64,000 nucleotides of DNA from Oscillibacter ruminantium GH1 (GCF_000307265.1 NZ_DF158898.1:466569-530568); one strand, 5' to 3'. Shown: positions 24,913-32,955, counted from the first letter of the stretch. Notes: generated by a model from the letters alone, not told the origin. A program made the numbers and translations.

Positions 24913-25140
24913 ATGAATACAACCATGTGCGCAACGATGTGTGCAACCGTTCGCGAAGTCTGTCCCTGTCACCTGCTGGTCTGCGACCACAGCACAGATC
25001 AGGTAGTACTTGTCCACACGAGAAACGCCTGCCACTTTTCCTGTGGTGACTGCGTATGTATTTATTTCAACGGCGCCATGACCGCAAGCATTCCGCCCCA
25101 GATCACCGCTTGCTGCATCCGCCACGTTCCCCACTGCTAA
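24913..25140 (+). CDS. Cysteine-rich small protein (12 Cys in 75 residues)
   Basis: A 75-residue protein with cysteines at positions 6, 10, 17, 19, 24, 40, 44, 47, 49, 67, 68 and 75, including CPC, CGDCVC and CC pairs plus His20, 26, 35, 41, 71 and 74. There is no signal peptide or hydrophobic helix, so a cytoplasmic or spore-coat metal-binding or disulfide-rich protein is plausible. The gene is bounded: a strong GGAGG sits 8 bases before the ATG, and an intrinsic terminator begins 8 bases after the stop. No family recognised. The opposite-strand frame lacks such signals. Confidence 0.7.
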   Translation: MNTTMCATMCATVREVCPCHLLVCDHSTDQVVLVHTRNACHFSCGDCVCIYFNGAMTASIPPQITACCIRHVPHC

Positions 25141-25147
25141 CTTACCC

Positions 25148-25178
25148 GCCCTGCCCGAACGGCAGGGCCTACTTATTT
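25148..25178 (+). terminator. Terminator of the Cys-rich gene
   Basis: GCCCTGCC pairs with GGCAGGGC around a 5-base loop; CTACTTATTT follows. Confidence 0.75.
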
Positions 25179-25263
25179 CTCCACACGGAAAACCGTGTGT
25201 CCTGAACGCTTTTTGTAGGACGGCATACGATGAAGGGGACGAATCGTATATTGGAGTGATGTT

Positions 25264-25881
25264 GTGATGATCCACCTTCTTGCGGCAGCGCTGTTTAGCA
25301 TTTCTGCTAATTTAGATAACTTTGTTGTCGGAGTTGCATTTGGCATACAAAATATTAAAATTCCGCGCCGGTCCAACCTTTTGGTCGCTGTTATGACGTC
25401 CATTTGTACGTTTGCAGCCATGCGGATTGGGCAGATGATCCAAGTCTTTCTTCCATCCAGATTTCCAAATTACATTGGCGCCGGGACCCTTACGTTGCTG
25501 GCTTTCTATTACATCATCAAAAGCATTCATGCGCTCCGCTTCCGTGATTCTTCCGCAGGAATCACATCCGGTCAACCAAGCGACCTGCAAGAATACACAG
25601 AGGCATCCGATTTCAACCACAATCAGACACTGGATACGAAAGAGGCCGTAGTCCTTGCGGTGGGGCTGATTTTAAACAATGTGGGATCGGGAATTGCCGC
25701 AAGTATTACAGGTGTAAGTATCTTTCTGACCATTATCTTTACATTCCTATGCAGTCTGTTGTTTCTGCGTGCCGGGGCGCACCTTGGTTCGTGTGTTTTG
25801 GGCAAAGTTTTAGGCAAGTATGCGTCCTTGGCCTCGGGTATCCTGCTGATTGCGCTTGCGCTGATAGAATGGTTCAATTAA
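25264..25881 (+). CDS. YtaF/MntP-like sporulation-associated membrane protein
   Basis: A 205-residue protein with six transmembrane helices in two repeated halves. The first half has LFSISANLDNFVVGVAFGIQ and the second AVGLILNNVGSGIAASITG; the Asp/Asn residues in these helices are the conserved ion-path positions of the MntP/YtaF superfamily. A polar loop rich in Ser, Asp and Gln separates the halves. YtaF is a sporulation protein, whereas MntP exports Mn2+; the divergent MntR-like regulator gene nearby makes a metal role worth testing. Start GTG 25264 or ATG 25267, after TTGGAGTGA. Confidence 0.8.
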   Translation: MMIHLLAAALFSISANLDNFVVGVAFGIQNIKIPRRSNLLVAVMTSICTFAAMRIGQMIQVFLPSRFPNYIGAGTLTLLAFYYIIKSIHALRFRDSSAGITSGQPSDLQEYTEASDFNHNQTLDTKEAVVLAVGLILNNVGSGIAASITGVSIFLTIIFTFLCSLLFLRAGAHLGSCVLGKVLGKYASLASGILLIALALIEWFN

Positions 25882-26021
25882 GAAATCCCGGCTGAAATGC
25901 CGGAGTGGCGCAGACCGATGAGTTGTGTCCGCACTTATCCTCCCTGCTGCGGCGGATGGCCGAAGACGGATAGACAACAGGATACGGCTGATGAAAGTCC
26001 GTCAATATGGAGTACATTTCT

Positions 26022-26438
26022 TTAGAGCTGCTGTAAGAGCAGCTCTAAATTTTTGATTGTGCGTTTGTCTAAAAAGTGCTCAATTTTTTCAACCTGCTCC
26101 AGTTCGTTGTCAGAGTGATTGATACGACATAAAAACCGCTGCAACACATCATGACGGTACAGCAGATATTCTCCAATTTGACTGCCCTTGTCCGTTAACA
26201 AAATTTCTCCATATTTTTCAGCATGCAAATATCCCCCTTGCGCCAATTGCTGTACCATTTTGCTGACGGAGGACGCCTTTACATGCAGCATTCGCGCAAG
26301 GTCATTGACCCGAACCTGCCTGCATACAGCCGACAGCCTTGCGATCATTTCCAGATAATCTTCCATTGCATTCGTCATTTGAGCATTTTCTTGGAGAGAA
26401 TATCCCTTCATTGTATAAAAACCAGCAGAATCATTCAT
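26022..26438 (-). CDS. MntR/DtxR-family metal-dependent repressor
   Basis: A 138-residue regulator with a winged helix (VNDLARMLHVKASSVSKMVQQLAQGGYLHAEKYGEILLT) and a dimerisation domain. The metal ligands of Bacillus MntR are recognisable: Asp and Glu in MEDYLEMI, His in LLYRHDVL, and the Glu/His set in VEKIEHFL. Mn2+ or Fe2+ should therefore be its co-repressor. The SH3-like third domain is missing, as in MntR. I use ATG 26438 with GGGGGTG upstream. It is divergent from feoAB and near a YtaF/MntP-like gene. Confidence 0.85.
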   Translation of the reverse strand: MNDSAGFYTMKGYSLQENAQMTNAMEDYLEMIARLSAVCRQVRVNDLARMLHVKASSVSKMVQQLAQGGYLHAEKYGEILLTDKGSQIGEYLLYRHDVLQRFLCRINHSDNELEQVEKIEHFLDKRTIKNLELLLQQL

Positions 26439-26451
26439 AAACTGCACCCCC

Positions 26452-26466
26452 GATTTTCTGAAAATC
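26452..26466. promoter_or_regulatory. 15-bp palindrome between the MntR-like gene and feoA
   Basis: GATTTTC-T-GAAAATC is a perfect 7-1-7 inverted repeat, the spacing used by Fur-type boxes, in the gap between the divergent metal genes. Possible operator for the regulator or for a Fur protein encoded elsewhere. Confidence 0.4.
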
Positions 26467-26545
26467 CATCACCTTTTCGGCGGAATGGAATAACATGATA
26501 ACAGAAAGTTTCCTTATCCTAAATTATTCGAGAGGTGCAATTGTT

Positions 26546-26782
26546 ATGAATGAGCATTTTTGCCTGAATGATATAACCCCCGGTCAGCACGCAGTGGTTT
26601 CCGCGCTGCAATCCACAGGGAGCATGCGGCGCAGGCTATTGGATATCGGCCTGATTGAAAACACGGATGTAGAGTGTCTGGGCAGAAGCCCCGGCGGCGA
26701 TCCTTCCGCGTTCTTAATTCGAGGAGCCGTTATCGCAATCCGTTCTGAGGACTGTGAAAACATTTTAATTCACGCATCGTAA
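26546..26782 (+). CDS. feoA: Ferrous iron transport protein A
   Basis: A 78-residue SH3-like FeoA. Typical features are CLNDITPGQHAVV at the N-terminus, the central SMRRRLLDIGLIENTDVE, and FLIRGAVIAIRSEDCENI at the end. FeoA assists the Fe2+ permease FeoB at the cytoplasmic face. ATG 26546 follows AGAGGTG; longer frames upstream lack a ribosome binding site. Cotranscribed with feoB 14 bases downstream. Confidence 0.9.
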   Translation: MNEHFCLNDITPGQHAVVSALQSTGSMRRRLLDIGLIENTDVECLGRSPGGDPSAFLIRGAVIAIRSEDCENILIHAS

Positions 26783-26796
26783 CAGGAGGTGCAGGA

Positions 26797-28944
26797 ATGG
26801 GGTTAACAAACAGTTCTGTTGGAATCAAAGCCGTAGATTCCGGGCTGGTAATTCAAAAACAGTCTCCCGATGATCGGGTGGTTGCTCTGGCAGGAAATCC
26901 AAATGTGGGAAAAAGCACGGTATTCAACGGCTTAACCGGAATGAATCAGCATACGGGTAACTGGCCGGGAAAAACAGTGACCAACGCGCAGGGCTGCTGT
27001 TCCACAAAAAGTCACGCCTACGTCATGGTGGATATTCCGGGCACATACTCTTTGATGGCCCATTCTGCCGAAGAAGAGGTTGCGCGAAACTTTATCTGCT
27101 TTGGAGATCCGGATGCTGTGGTTGTCGTATGCGACGCTACCTGTCTGGAGCGCAACCTGAATCTCGTATTACAAACCATCGAAATCTCGCCGCGCGTAGT
27201 AGTGTGCGTCAATTTGATGGATGAAGCCAAGCGGAAGAACATCAAGATTAATCTTGAATTACTTTCCACCCGTCTGGGGGTTCCCGTAGTTGGAACTACG
27301 GCGCGCAAAAAAAAGAGCTTGCGTATCCTGATGGACTCGCTGGATCAGGTGTGCTCCGGTCCCGCGCAGCGGGCGCCATTTGCAGTGCGGTATGCCGATG
27401 CCATTGAAGCGTCCATTGCCCAATTGGAGCCGCTGGTAAAGGAAAAGTGCGGCGGAAAGCTGAACAGCAGATGGCTCAGTTTAAAGCTGCTGGATCAGGA
27501 CGAATCCTTGATTCGCGAGATAAATGCTTATCTGGGCGAGCGTTTTCTTCAGGATAATACGCTCCAGAATGCAATTGCACAGGCTAAGACGATTCTGATG
27601 GATCGAGGCATTGAGAACGAAGATCAATTAAAAGATTTGACGGTTTCGGCCTTGGTGCAAAGCGCGGAAACAATTTGCCAGGGTGCGATTACATACGAAG
27701 ATCGTCAATATGCCGCAGCCGATCGAAAATTAGATAAAATTCTTACCAGCAAGTTAACCGGGTATCCCGTCATGATAGCATTACTGGCACTGGTATTCTG
27801 GTTGACCATCACGGGTGCCAACTACCCCTCTCAGCTCCTGTCAAACGGCCTGTTCTGGATTCAGGACAGACTGACGGAATTTTTCGCATACATCCATGCC
27901 CCCGCATGGCTGCACGGCGTTCTTGTCTTGGGCGTATACCGTGTACTGGCGTGGGTGGTGTCCGTCATGCTGCCGCCGATGGCGATTTTCTTCCCACTGT
28001 TTACACTTTTGGAGGATGCGGGATATCTTCCACGGATTGCCTATAATCTGGATAAACCATTTAAACGCTGCTGCGCCTGCGGCAAACAAGCGCTCTGTAT
28101 GTGTATGGGATTCGGCTGCAACGCGGCTGGAATCATCGGCTGCCGCATCATCGACTCGCCCAGAGAGCGTCTTTTGGCAATCCTGACCAATAACTTTGTT
28201 CCATGCAACGGGAGATTTCCCACGCTGATTGCAATCCTCACCATGTTCTTTGTCGGTACGTCCGGCGGTGCGTTTTCCTCGTTGCTGTCCGCGCTGCTGC
28301 TGACGGGGATCATTGTGCTGGGCGTGGCTATTACGCTTGTGGTCACAAAGGTTTTATCGAAAACGCTGTTAAAGGGAATGCCCTCGTCCTTTACTTTGGA
28401 ACTTCCCCCCTACCGCAAGCCGCAAATTGGAAAGGTCATTGTACGCTCCATTTTTGACAGGACGCTCTTTGTGCTTGGTCGGGCCATTTGCGTAGCCGCT
28501 CCGGCAGGATTAGTCATTTGGCTCATGGCAAATATTTCGGTGGGCGGTATCAGCGTATTAAATCACTGCGCTTCTTTTTTAGACCCATTTGCTCGCCTGA
28601 TGGGGCTGGATGGTGTGATTCTAATCGCCTTTGTTTTGGGTTTCCCCGCAAATGAAATCGTGATTCCAATTATCATCATGGCCTATATGGCACAGGGGAG
28701 CATTTTGGAGCTGGATAGTCTTGTGGAAATGAGAAACCTTTTTCTTCAGAACGGCTGGACGTGGATAACTGCGGTTAGCACGATGCTGTTTTCTTTGAAT
28801 CACTGGCCTTGTTCCACAACCTTGCTTACGATAAAAAAAGAAACCGGAAGTTGGAAATGGACGGCTATTGCTGCTGCAATACCAACCGCTGTCGGAGTTG
28901 CAGTATGTATTTTGTTCACCACAATAACGCGTGTATTTGCCTAA
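26797..28944 (+). CDS. feoB: Ferrous iron transport protein B (complete)
   Basis: A 715-residue Fe2+ permease. The N-terminal G domain has G1 GNPNVGKST (about 33-41), G2 region TGNWPGKTV, G3 DIPGTYS and G4 NLMD; a helical spacer follows. The membrane part (about 320-710) contains two gate motifs: GCNAAGIIGCR in the first half and a second conserved region toward the end. The protein imports Fe2+ in anaerobic conditions. The start follows GGAGG. This is the intact copy; a truncated second copy lies at 35027-36418. Confidence 0.95.
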   Translation: MGLTNSSVGIKAVDSGLVIQKQSPDDRVVALAGNPNVGKSTVFNGLTGMNQHTGNWPGKTVTNAQGCCSTKSHAYVMVDIPGTYSLMAHSAEEEVARNFICFGDPDAVVVVCDATCLERNLNLVLQTIEISPRVVVCVNLMDEAKRKNIKINLELLSTRLGVPVVGTTARKKKSLRILMDSLDQVCSGPAQRAPFAVRYADAIEASIAQLEPLVKEKCGGKLNSRWLSLKLLDQDESLIREINAYLGERFLQDNTLQNAIAQAKTILMDRGIENEDQLKDLTVSALVQSAETICQGAITYEDRQYAAADRKLDKILTSKLTGYPVMIALLALVFWLTITGANYPSQLLSNGLFWIQDRLTEFFAYIHAPAWLHGVLVLGVYRVLAWVVSVMLPPMAIFFPLFTLLEDAGYLPRIAYNLDKPFKRCCACGKQALCMCMGFGCNAAGIIGCRIIDSPRERLLAILTNNFVPCNGRFPTLIAILTMFFVGTSGGAFSSLLSALLLTGIIVLGVAITLVVTKVLSKTLLKGMPSSFTLELPPYRKPQIGKVIVRSIFDRTLFVLGRAICVAAPAGLVIWLMANISVGGISVLNHCASFLDPFARLMGLDGVILIAFVLGFPANEIVIPIIIMAYMAQGSILELDSLVEMRNLFLQNGWTWITAVSTMLFSLNHWPCSTTLLTIKKETGSWKWTAIAAAIPTAVGVAVCILFTTITRVFA

Positions 28945-29028
28945 CTCCCAAACACAGAAGGAGTTAAATCGAGTTTGGTAACGCTGTCAATGAATCCCGC
29001 TTCTCCACCACAAGTCTTTTATCAGTAA

Positions 29029-29070
29029 ACCACCGCAGGGCTGCATTTTTGCGGCCCTGCGGTGGTTCTT
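29029..29070 (+). terminator. Terminator of feoAB
   Basis: ACCACCGCAGGGC pairs with GCCCTGCGGTGGT, a 13-bp stem, followed by TCTT. Confidence 0.8.
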
Positions 29071-29227
29071 ATTGCCCATCAGCCATATCGAACAGTTTCT
29101 GCCTGAGCGGCGGTGCCTATCCCTTCAGCTGATGCTGTTTTCTTCCGCACTTCATAGAGGCGGACGGCGTTTTTCTCAATCGTCCCCTTCTTTCTTGCAG
29201 TTTTGGATTGCCTCAGCAAGTTTAATA

Positions 29228-29794
29228 CTAAGCCGCCACAATCAGCCGGGGAATCGGCGTTCCCCGTTCATACATCTGCTTGTAGATTCTCGTGCAGGTA
29301 TGATAGCAGGCAAAGCACTTCTGCGCAAATTCAGGATCGCTATATGATTTCCAGCAGCCGCAGCAGGTATAATTCCAGCCGCGGTTTTCAATAAACCCAA
29401 TCACATCCTGTAACGGATAACCGAGAAAAATTCCAATTTCATGAGGATATTCCCGCTCCAGACACAAACGCTCTGAAAGCTGTTGCAAAAGATTCGGAAC
29501 CGGTGCGTTCCGATACCCAATCTGTTTCAAAAAATCGAGATTTTTATTATCTGACAAAATGTCTTTCAGCCAGCCAACACGATACACATAGATCATAGCC
29601 GCTTGAGCCGCCGGACACTCCTTTAAAACCACAGCGCGAAGGCCAAGCGGACGCAAAATATTATCCCATGTAACCGTGTGATCTCGAATGGTACCTATTG
29701 ACTCCGCTCCAAATCGGAACAAACTGGCTGGCTTTACCCCCGCCAACGTTGGCGCACACTGTTCTACAAAGACAGATTCAAATACTCGCTTCAT
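29228..29794 (-). CDS. DUF3793 family protein
   Basis: A 188-residue protein of the DUF3793 family, recognised by CAPTLAGVKPASLFRF near the N-terminus, the central VYRVGWLKDIL, the highly conserved HEIGIFLGYPLQDVIGFIEN, and the C-terminal CCGCWKSYSDPEFAQKCFACYHTC. The five C-terminal cysteines suggest metal or redox chemistry. In Clostridia these genes often neighbour feo and flavodoxin genes, as here. Function unknown. A GTTAG-N6-CTAAC type box lies about 50 bases upstream of the ATG. Confidence 0.85.
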   Translation of the reverse strand: MKRVFESVFVEQCAPTLAGVKPASLFRFGAESIGTIRDHTVTWDNILRPLGLRAVVLKECPAAQAAMIYVYRVGWLKDILSDNKNLDFLKQIGYRNAPVPNLLQQLSERLCLEREYPHEIGIFLGYPLQDVIGFIENRGWNYTCCGCWKSYSDPEFAQKCFACYHTCTRIYKQMYERGTPIPRLIVAA

Positions 29795-29841
29795 AACGCC
29801 TCCTCGGTTGTCATATGTTTCAGATTTCCAAATTCAAAGCA

Positions 29842-29857
29842 ATTAGCTTCAGCTAAC
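29842..29857. promoter_or_regulatory. Palindromic box 1 of the candidate iron regulon
   Basis: ATTAG-CTTCAG-CTAAC, a near-perfect inverted repeat, lies upstream of the DUF3793 gene. On the minus strand it sits between weak -35 (TTAACA) and -10 (TAATTG) elements. It matches boxes at 32812, 33309 and 33377. Confidence 0.65.
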
Positions 29858-29942
29858 ATTGCGTGTTAAAAGTGCCGGAGTGGTCAGTCTGGTAAGCGTA
29901 AAGAACTTCAAAAACTTGATTGACCTTCTATTGGACCTATAC

Positions 29943-30401
29943 TTAAACAAACGCATATCGCTCCATAAACGAGTCATAGCCGCCGTGGATCACAAGAACT
30001 GCCCGCTCCCTCTCCGCCCGCAAACGCAGTGCGGGCAGGAAGGTTCCCGGAAATGGGACCTCCATTCGCTCAATTTCCCCGCCTTGGTACGCCAGATCAA
30101 AACAGGTGCGAAACTTCTGATAGCAAAGGGCCTTCGCACTTGCTGTATCAGGCAGGTAAAACTCTGCCAGACGGTAATAGGAGACGGCGTGTGCAAATCG
30201 GTGCTCCTTCTCTGCCCTGCGCGCCAACTCCATCCACACGCAATTCCAGCTTTCAATCCCTTGTATACGGGGCGGCAATGGGCGAACCTCACACAGATCG
30301 AAACACTCCGGACCGTAAGATGCGGCACGGTTGATCTGAAAAATTAAACGGCTCGTCCTCCACAAACCATTCAAATATCTGCCATGCTCCTCTCCACCCA
30401 T
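29943..30401 (-). pseudogene. 3'-truncated alpha/beta hydrolase (FrsA/esterase type)
   Basis: A 152-residue frame equal to the N-terminal part of an alpha/beta hydrolase of the kind with a helical N-terminal extension (RIQGIESWNCVWMELARRA, HRFAHAVSYYRLAEF). The catalytic domain begins with VLVIHGGYDSFMERY, the oxyanion strand with HGGYDS, but the frame stops a few residues later. The nucleophile elbow, catalytic Asp and His are absent. No frameshifted continuation is seen downstream, so a deletion rather than an indel is likely. It overlaps the HXXEE gene upstream, as in an operon. Confidence 0.65.
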
Positions 30402-30904
30402 GCTCCGATTTTAGAAGCACGCCGGTGTAAGAAACGCAGATTCCCGCCTGCAATCGCTACGCCCAAGACTACCCAGGCAGTCAGCTGCCAGCCGGTATAC
30501 CCAAGCAGCCGTTCTGCCCGAATCAAAACCCAGACTGCCGGAATGACGGTCAAGCCCGCCGTAACCAGCCCCGGCACATAGGACCGGTACACGAGTGTGG
30601 TCCCCACGAGATGCAGAACCACCAGATGGAGTATATTGGCTGCCAGCAGTCCAAACCACAATCCGTAAAAACCGCAGCACCGGCCCAGCAGGGATGCCGC
30701 CGTCAAAATCAACAGTTCCTCATAGACGCAGAAGGAAAATCCGCATGTGCTGTCGGCAGTTCCAAAGGGTGTAAAGCGCATTTGCAAATACCGCTTGCGC
30801 CCCATCTCCCCGCGTTTCCATGCCAACGCCCAGACAATTTCCTCCATATCGTGGAGAATAAACAACAGCGGTGGCAGCCAAACCAATTCATTCATCATCT
30901 TCAT
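30371..30904 (-). CDS. HXXEE-domain membrane protein
   Basis: A 177-residue protein with about five hydrophobic helices. The first helix has LFILHDMEEIVWALAW, the His-X2-Glu-Glu motif that names the family; a second acidic pair (YEEL) and a His in AANILHLVVLH complete the conserved polar set. Function unknown; buried His/Glu suggest a metal site in the membrane. ATG 30904 is preferred, with GGAAAGGAAG upstream. Its end overlaps the start of the truncated hydrolase, and a TetR gene lies divergently. Confidence 0.8.
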   Translation of the reverse strand: MKMMNELVWLPPLLFILHDMEEIVWALAWKRGEMGRKRYLQMRFTPFGTADSTCGFSFCVYEELLILTAASLLGRCCGFYGLWFGLLAANILHLVVLHLVGTTLVYRSYVPGLVTAGLTVIPAVWVLIRAERLLGYTGWQLTAWVVLGVAIAGGNLRFLHRRASKIGAWVERSMADI

Positions 30905-30989
30905 TTCGCTTCCTTTCCTCTCCAGAATAGGCTGTTCCGCCGCGCTACGCAAGCATCAAAGTCCATGCCGCTGTGCGGATAAGCAGCCA

Positions 30990-31033
30990 ATAAGCAACAT
31001 TTTGTTGCTTATCTTTCCGTGCTTTGCTATGCT
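30990..31033 (+). promoter_or_regulatory. TetR operator and promoter
   Basis: ATAAGCAACA-N3-TGTTGCTTAT (30990-31012) is a perfect 10-bp inverted repeat between the divergent HXXEE and TetR genes. TTGCTT (31005-31010), 17-base spacer and TATGCT (31028-31033) form a promoter for the tetR gene with its -35 in the right arm. Confidence 0.75.
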
Positions 31034-31055
31034 CTCTTTGAGAGGAAGCGATTTT

Positions 31056-31622
31056 ATGAATGAAAGCGATCTTCGCATCGTTAAGACCCGGCGAGCCATT
31101 GAAGATGCCCTAATCCGTCTGCTGGGCTGCAAGAGCTTTGAGAAGATCACGGTTGGGGATATTTTATCAGAGGCCCTTATCAACCGCACCACGTTCTACC
31201 GGCACTACACCGATAAATATGCTCTGGCGGAGCATCTCTGCGCCGTGTGGCTCTCTGCATTTCAAACAGCAGTAGACAGCCGCTTTCAGGCTGGGGATCA
31301 TCAGACTACAGCCGCATCCATAGAGCAGTTCTATCAAATCTTTTCCGAGCACCGTGAAACTCTGCTGCGTCTGTTTACCATCCGCACGGAAACAATCCAT
31401 CTCTATGACGACATGGCCGCCTGCCTGAAATCGCGGTTTCAGGCAGCCTACCACAACGCTATTTCAGACACGATACGTCTCGATTATCTGTCGGAACTCT
31501 ACTCATCGTTGGTTCTGACATCCGTAAAATGGTGTTTGGAACACGAGGGGTATCAGGGACTACTGCCGCTCTTTCCAATTTTCCAGTCATGCCTGACCAC
31601 CCTCTTAAATGACATTCAGTGA
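31056..31622 (+). CDS. TetR-family transcriptional regulator
   Basis: A 188-residue regulator. The DNA-binding domain occupies residues about 8-55: KTRRAIEDALIRLLGCKSFEKITVGDILSEALINRTTFYRHYTDK, with the invariant TFYRHY. The helical C-terminal domain resembles the TetR_C_7 type. It is divergent from the HXXEE gene and bound by a perfect palindrome. ATG 31056 follows GAGAGGAAG. Its 3' part is overlapped by 164 bases of the HD-GYP gene on the other strand. Confidence 0.85.
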   Translation: MNESDLRIVKTRRAIEDALIRLLGCKSFEKITVGDILSEALINRTTFYRHYTDKYALAEHLCAVWLSAFQTAVDSRFQAGDHQTTAASIEQFYQIFSEHRETLLRLFTIRTETIHLYDDMAACLKSRFQAAYHNAISDTIRLDYLSELYSSLVLTSVKWCLEHEGYQGLLPLFPIFQSCLTTLLNDIQ

Positions 31623-32247
31623 AGAGATCCTCGCTAATCTGAATATGAACGGATTTTCTGCGCGCGTTCAGCACATCTGTCCAATTTTTCAGCGCCACAG
31701 CAGCTATGCTCGGATCGTACATTTTTCCAAGATTTCCTTCGATCTCTTGCCGACAGGCTTCAATGGTAAGTGCTTGACGATAGCTGCGGTCAGACAGCAT
31801 TGCATCTATCGAATCTGCCACGGCAATAATTCTCGCTCCCAAGGGAATCTGTTCCCCCGCAGAATGATCCGGATATCCAGTGCCGTCCCAACGCTCGTGG
31901 TGATGACGAACAATTTGTGCGATTGTGGCAAATCGCTCTACTTTCCCCAAAATATAGCTGCCGATCATTGCATGTGACTGCATCTCTCCCCACTCGTTTT
32001 CGTCCAGCGGCCCTCTTTTCAATAAAACCGCATCGCAAACACCTATCTTTCCGATATCGTGCAAATCTGCGGCAATATGGCAGATTCGGCATTCCTCCGC
32101 CGACAGCTTTAGACATTGGCAAATGCACTCCGTCATATTGCTGACCCGCTCCGAGTGATGCAGTGTATGGATGTCCCGCATCTCTATCGCCGCCACAATT
32201 GCCTCGATCAGATCATGGTATTCAAAAATAGACTGTACCGTCTGCAT
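31459..32247 (-). CDS. HD-GYP domain phosphodiesterase
   Basis: A 262-residue protein that is nearly all HD-GYP domain. Metal-binding motifs: HHSERVSNMT, AADLHDIGKIGV, HHHERWDGTGYP and the GARIIAVADSIDAM helix. These enzymes hydrolyse cyclic di-GMP or related dinucleotides. No sensor domain is attached. The last about 54 residues (after roughly residue 208) lie antisense to the tetR coding region and look unlike the family, so the original end was probably lost and replaced by read-through. ATG 32247 with AGAGGTG upstream, or TTG 32256. Confidence 0.8.
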   Translation of the reverse strand: MQTVQSIFEYHDLIEAIVAAIEMRDIHTLHHSERVSNMTECICQCLKLSAEECRICHIAADLHDIGKIGVCDAVLLKRGPLDENEWGEMQSHAMIGSYILGKVERFATIAQIVRHHHERWDGTGYPDHSAGEQIPLGARIIAVADSIDAMLSDRSYRQALTIEACRQEIEGNLGKMYDPSIAAVALKNWTDVLNARRKSVHIQISEDLFTECHLRGWSGMTGKLERAAVVPDTPRVPNTILRMSEPTMSRVPTDNRDVSCLK

Positions 32248-32283
32248 TATCTGCAACGCACCTCTTTCGCAATCCGGAGGAAT

Positions 32284-32315
32284 GCCCCCACGCGGTATGG
32301 CATCCGCGTGGGGGC
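32284..32315. terminator. Strong hairpin between flavodoxin and HD-GYP genes
   Basis: GCCCCCACGCGG pairs with CCGCGTGGGGGC, a 12-bp GC stem with an 8-base loop. It follows the flavodoxin stop on the minus strand; no T-run is present. Confidence 0.55.
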
Positions 32316-32352
32316 TAAAATGAGGTAAGCTATGGTAAAAATCAGGCGGCGA

Positions 32353-32784
32353 TTACCACTTTGCAAGACCCCGGCCCAGCTCGCGGCAGTTTTCCTGCCC
32401 AGCCTCGTCCGGCATCTCATTGGCCATCAAACCAGTCTCTTCAAAGAGGTTTGCATTGGCTGCCTCACAGCGGGCACACCAGTCGCGCATCCACTGACCG
32501 TCGCCCCAGCCGTAAGAGCCGAACAGGGCAATTTTTTTGCTGGAAAGAGAACCTTCCAGTCCGGAGAACATAGGCTCAAACTCGCCCTCCTCCAAAACCT
32601 CGCTGCCCTGCGCGGAGCAGCCGAACGCCACCGCACCGTATTCTTTCAGCTTGTCAGCGGAAAATTCCGCAGGCGCCAGCAAATCTGCCTCGCCTCCGGC
32701 ATCCTTCACACCCTCGGCAATGCAGGACGCCATCTTTTCCGTGTTTCCGGAACCGCTCCAAAATACAATTGCTACTTTATTCAT
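32353..32784 (-). CDS. Flavodoxin
   Basis: A 143-residue flavodoxin. The FMN phosphate loop is IVFWSGSGNTEKMA (residues 6-19), and the isoalloxazine loops are GCSAQGSEVLEE and GSYGWGDGQWMRDW. It carries electrons at low potential in place of ferredoxin, typically when iron is scarce. A GTTAG-N6-CTAAC box lies 28 bases upstream of its ATG, and the DUF3793 and feo genes are close, in keeping with iron control. Confidence 0.92.
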   Translation of the reverse strand: MNKVAIVFWSGSGNTEKMASCIAEGVKDAGGEADLLAPAEFSADKLKEYGAVAFGCSAQGSEVLEEGEFEPMFSGLEGSLSSKKIALFGSYGWGDGQWMRDWCARCEAANANLFEETGLMANEMPDEAGQENCRELGRGLAKW

Positions 32785-32811
32785 GGTCTAATCCTTCCTT
32801 TTAGCAAAATA

Positions 32812-32827
32812 GTTAGTTATTTCTAAC
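32812..32827. promoter_or_regulatory. Palindromic box 2 of the candidate iron regulon
   Basis: GTTAG-TTATTT-CTAAC lies 28 bases upstream of the flavodoxin start on the minus strand, where it would cover the promoter. Confidence 0.7.
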
Positions 32828-32835
32828 CTCTGGTC

Positions 32836-32955
32836 TTAAAAAATTCTTCCCTCGGAGAGATTGACAAATTCCATTTCGACGCCAAATGTAAAATCTATGT
32901 TTCTCATGTGCAGCTTGCCTGCGTCGTCTACGCCAATCAGACTATCGGTTCGCAT
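32836..32955 (-). CDS. Possible 39-residue protein upstream of flavodoxin
   Basis: A short frame MRTDSLIGVDDAGK to EFVNLSEGRIF, acidic and without a membrane helix. AAAGGA lies 8 bases before the ATG and codons look normal. It is followed by the flavodoxin box and gene. Function unknown; it could also be the remnant of a longer gene. Confidence 0.4.
   Translation of the reverse strand: MRTDSLIGVDDAGKLHMRNIDFTFGVEMEFVNLSEGRIF

Noticed and set aside
25170..25260. Possible yybP-ykoY manganese riboswitch before the YtaF/MntP-like gene
   Set aside because: The expected conserved core loops are not recognisable in the leader.
24838..25275. 145-codon minus-strand frame opposite the Cys-rich gene
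   Set aside because: It is antisense to the better supported 75-residue gene, passes its terminator, and has no ribosome binding site.
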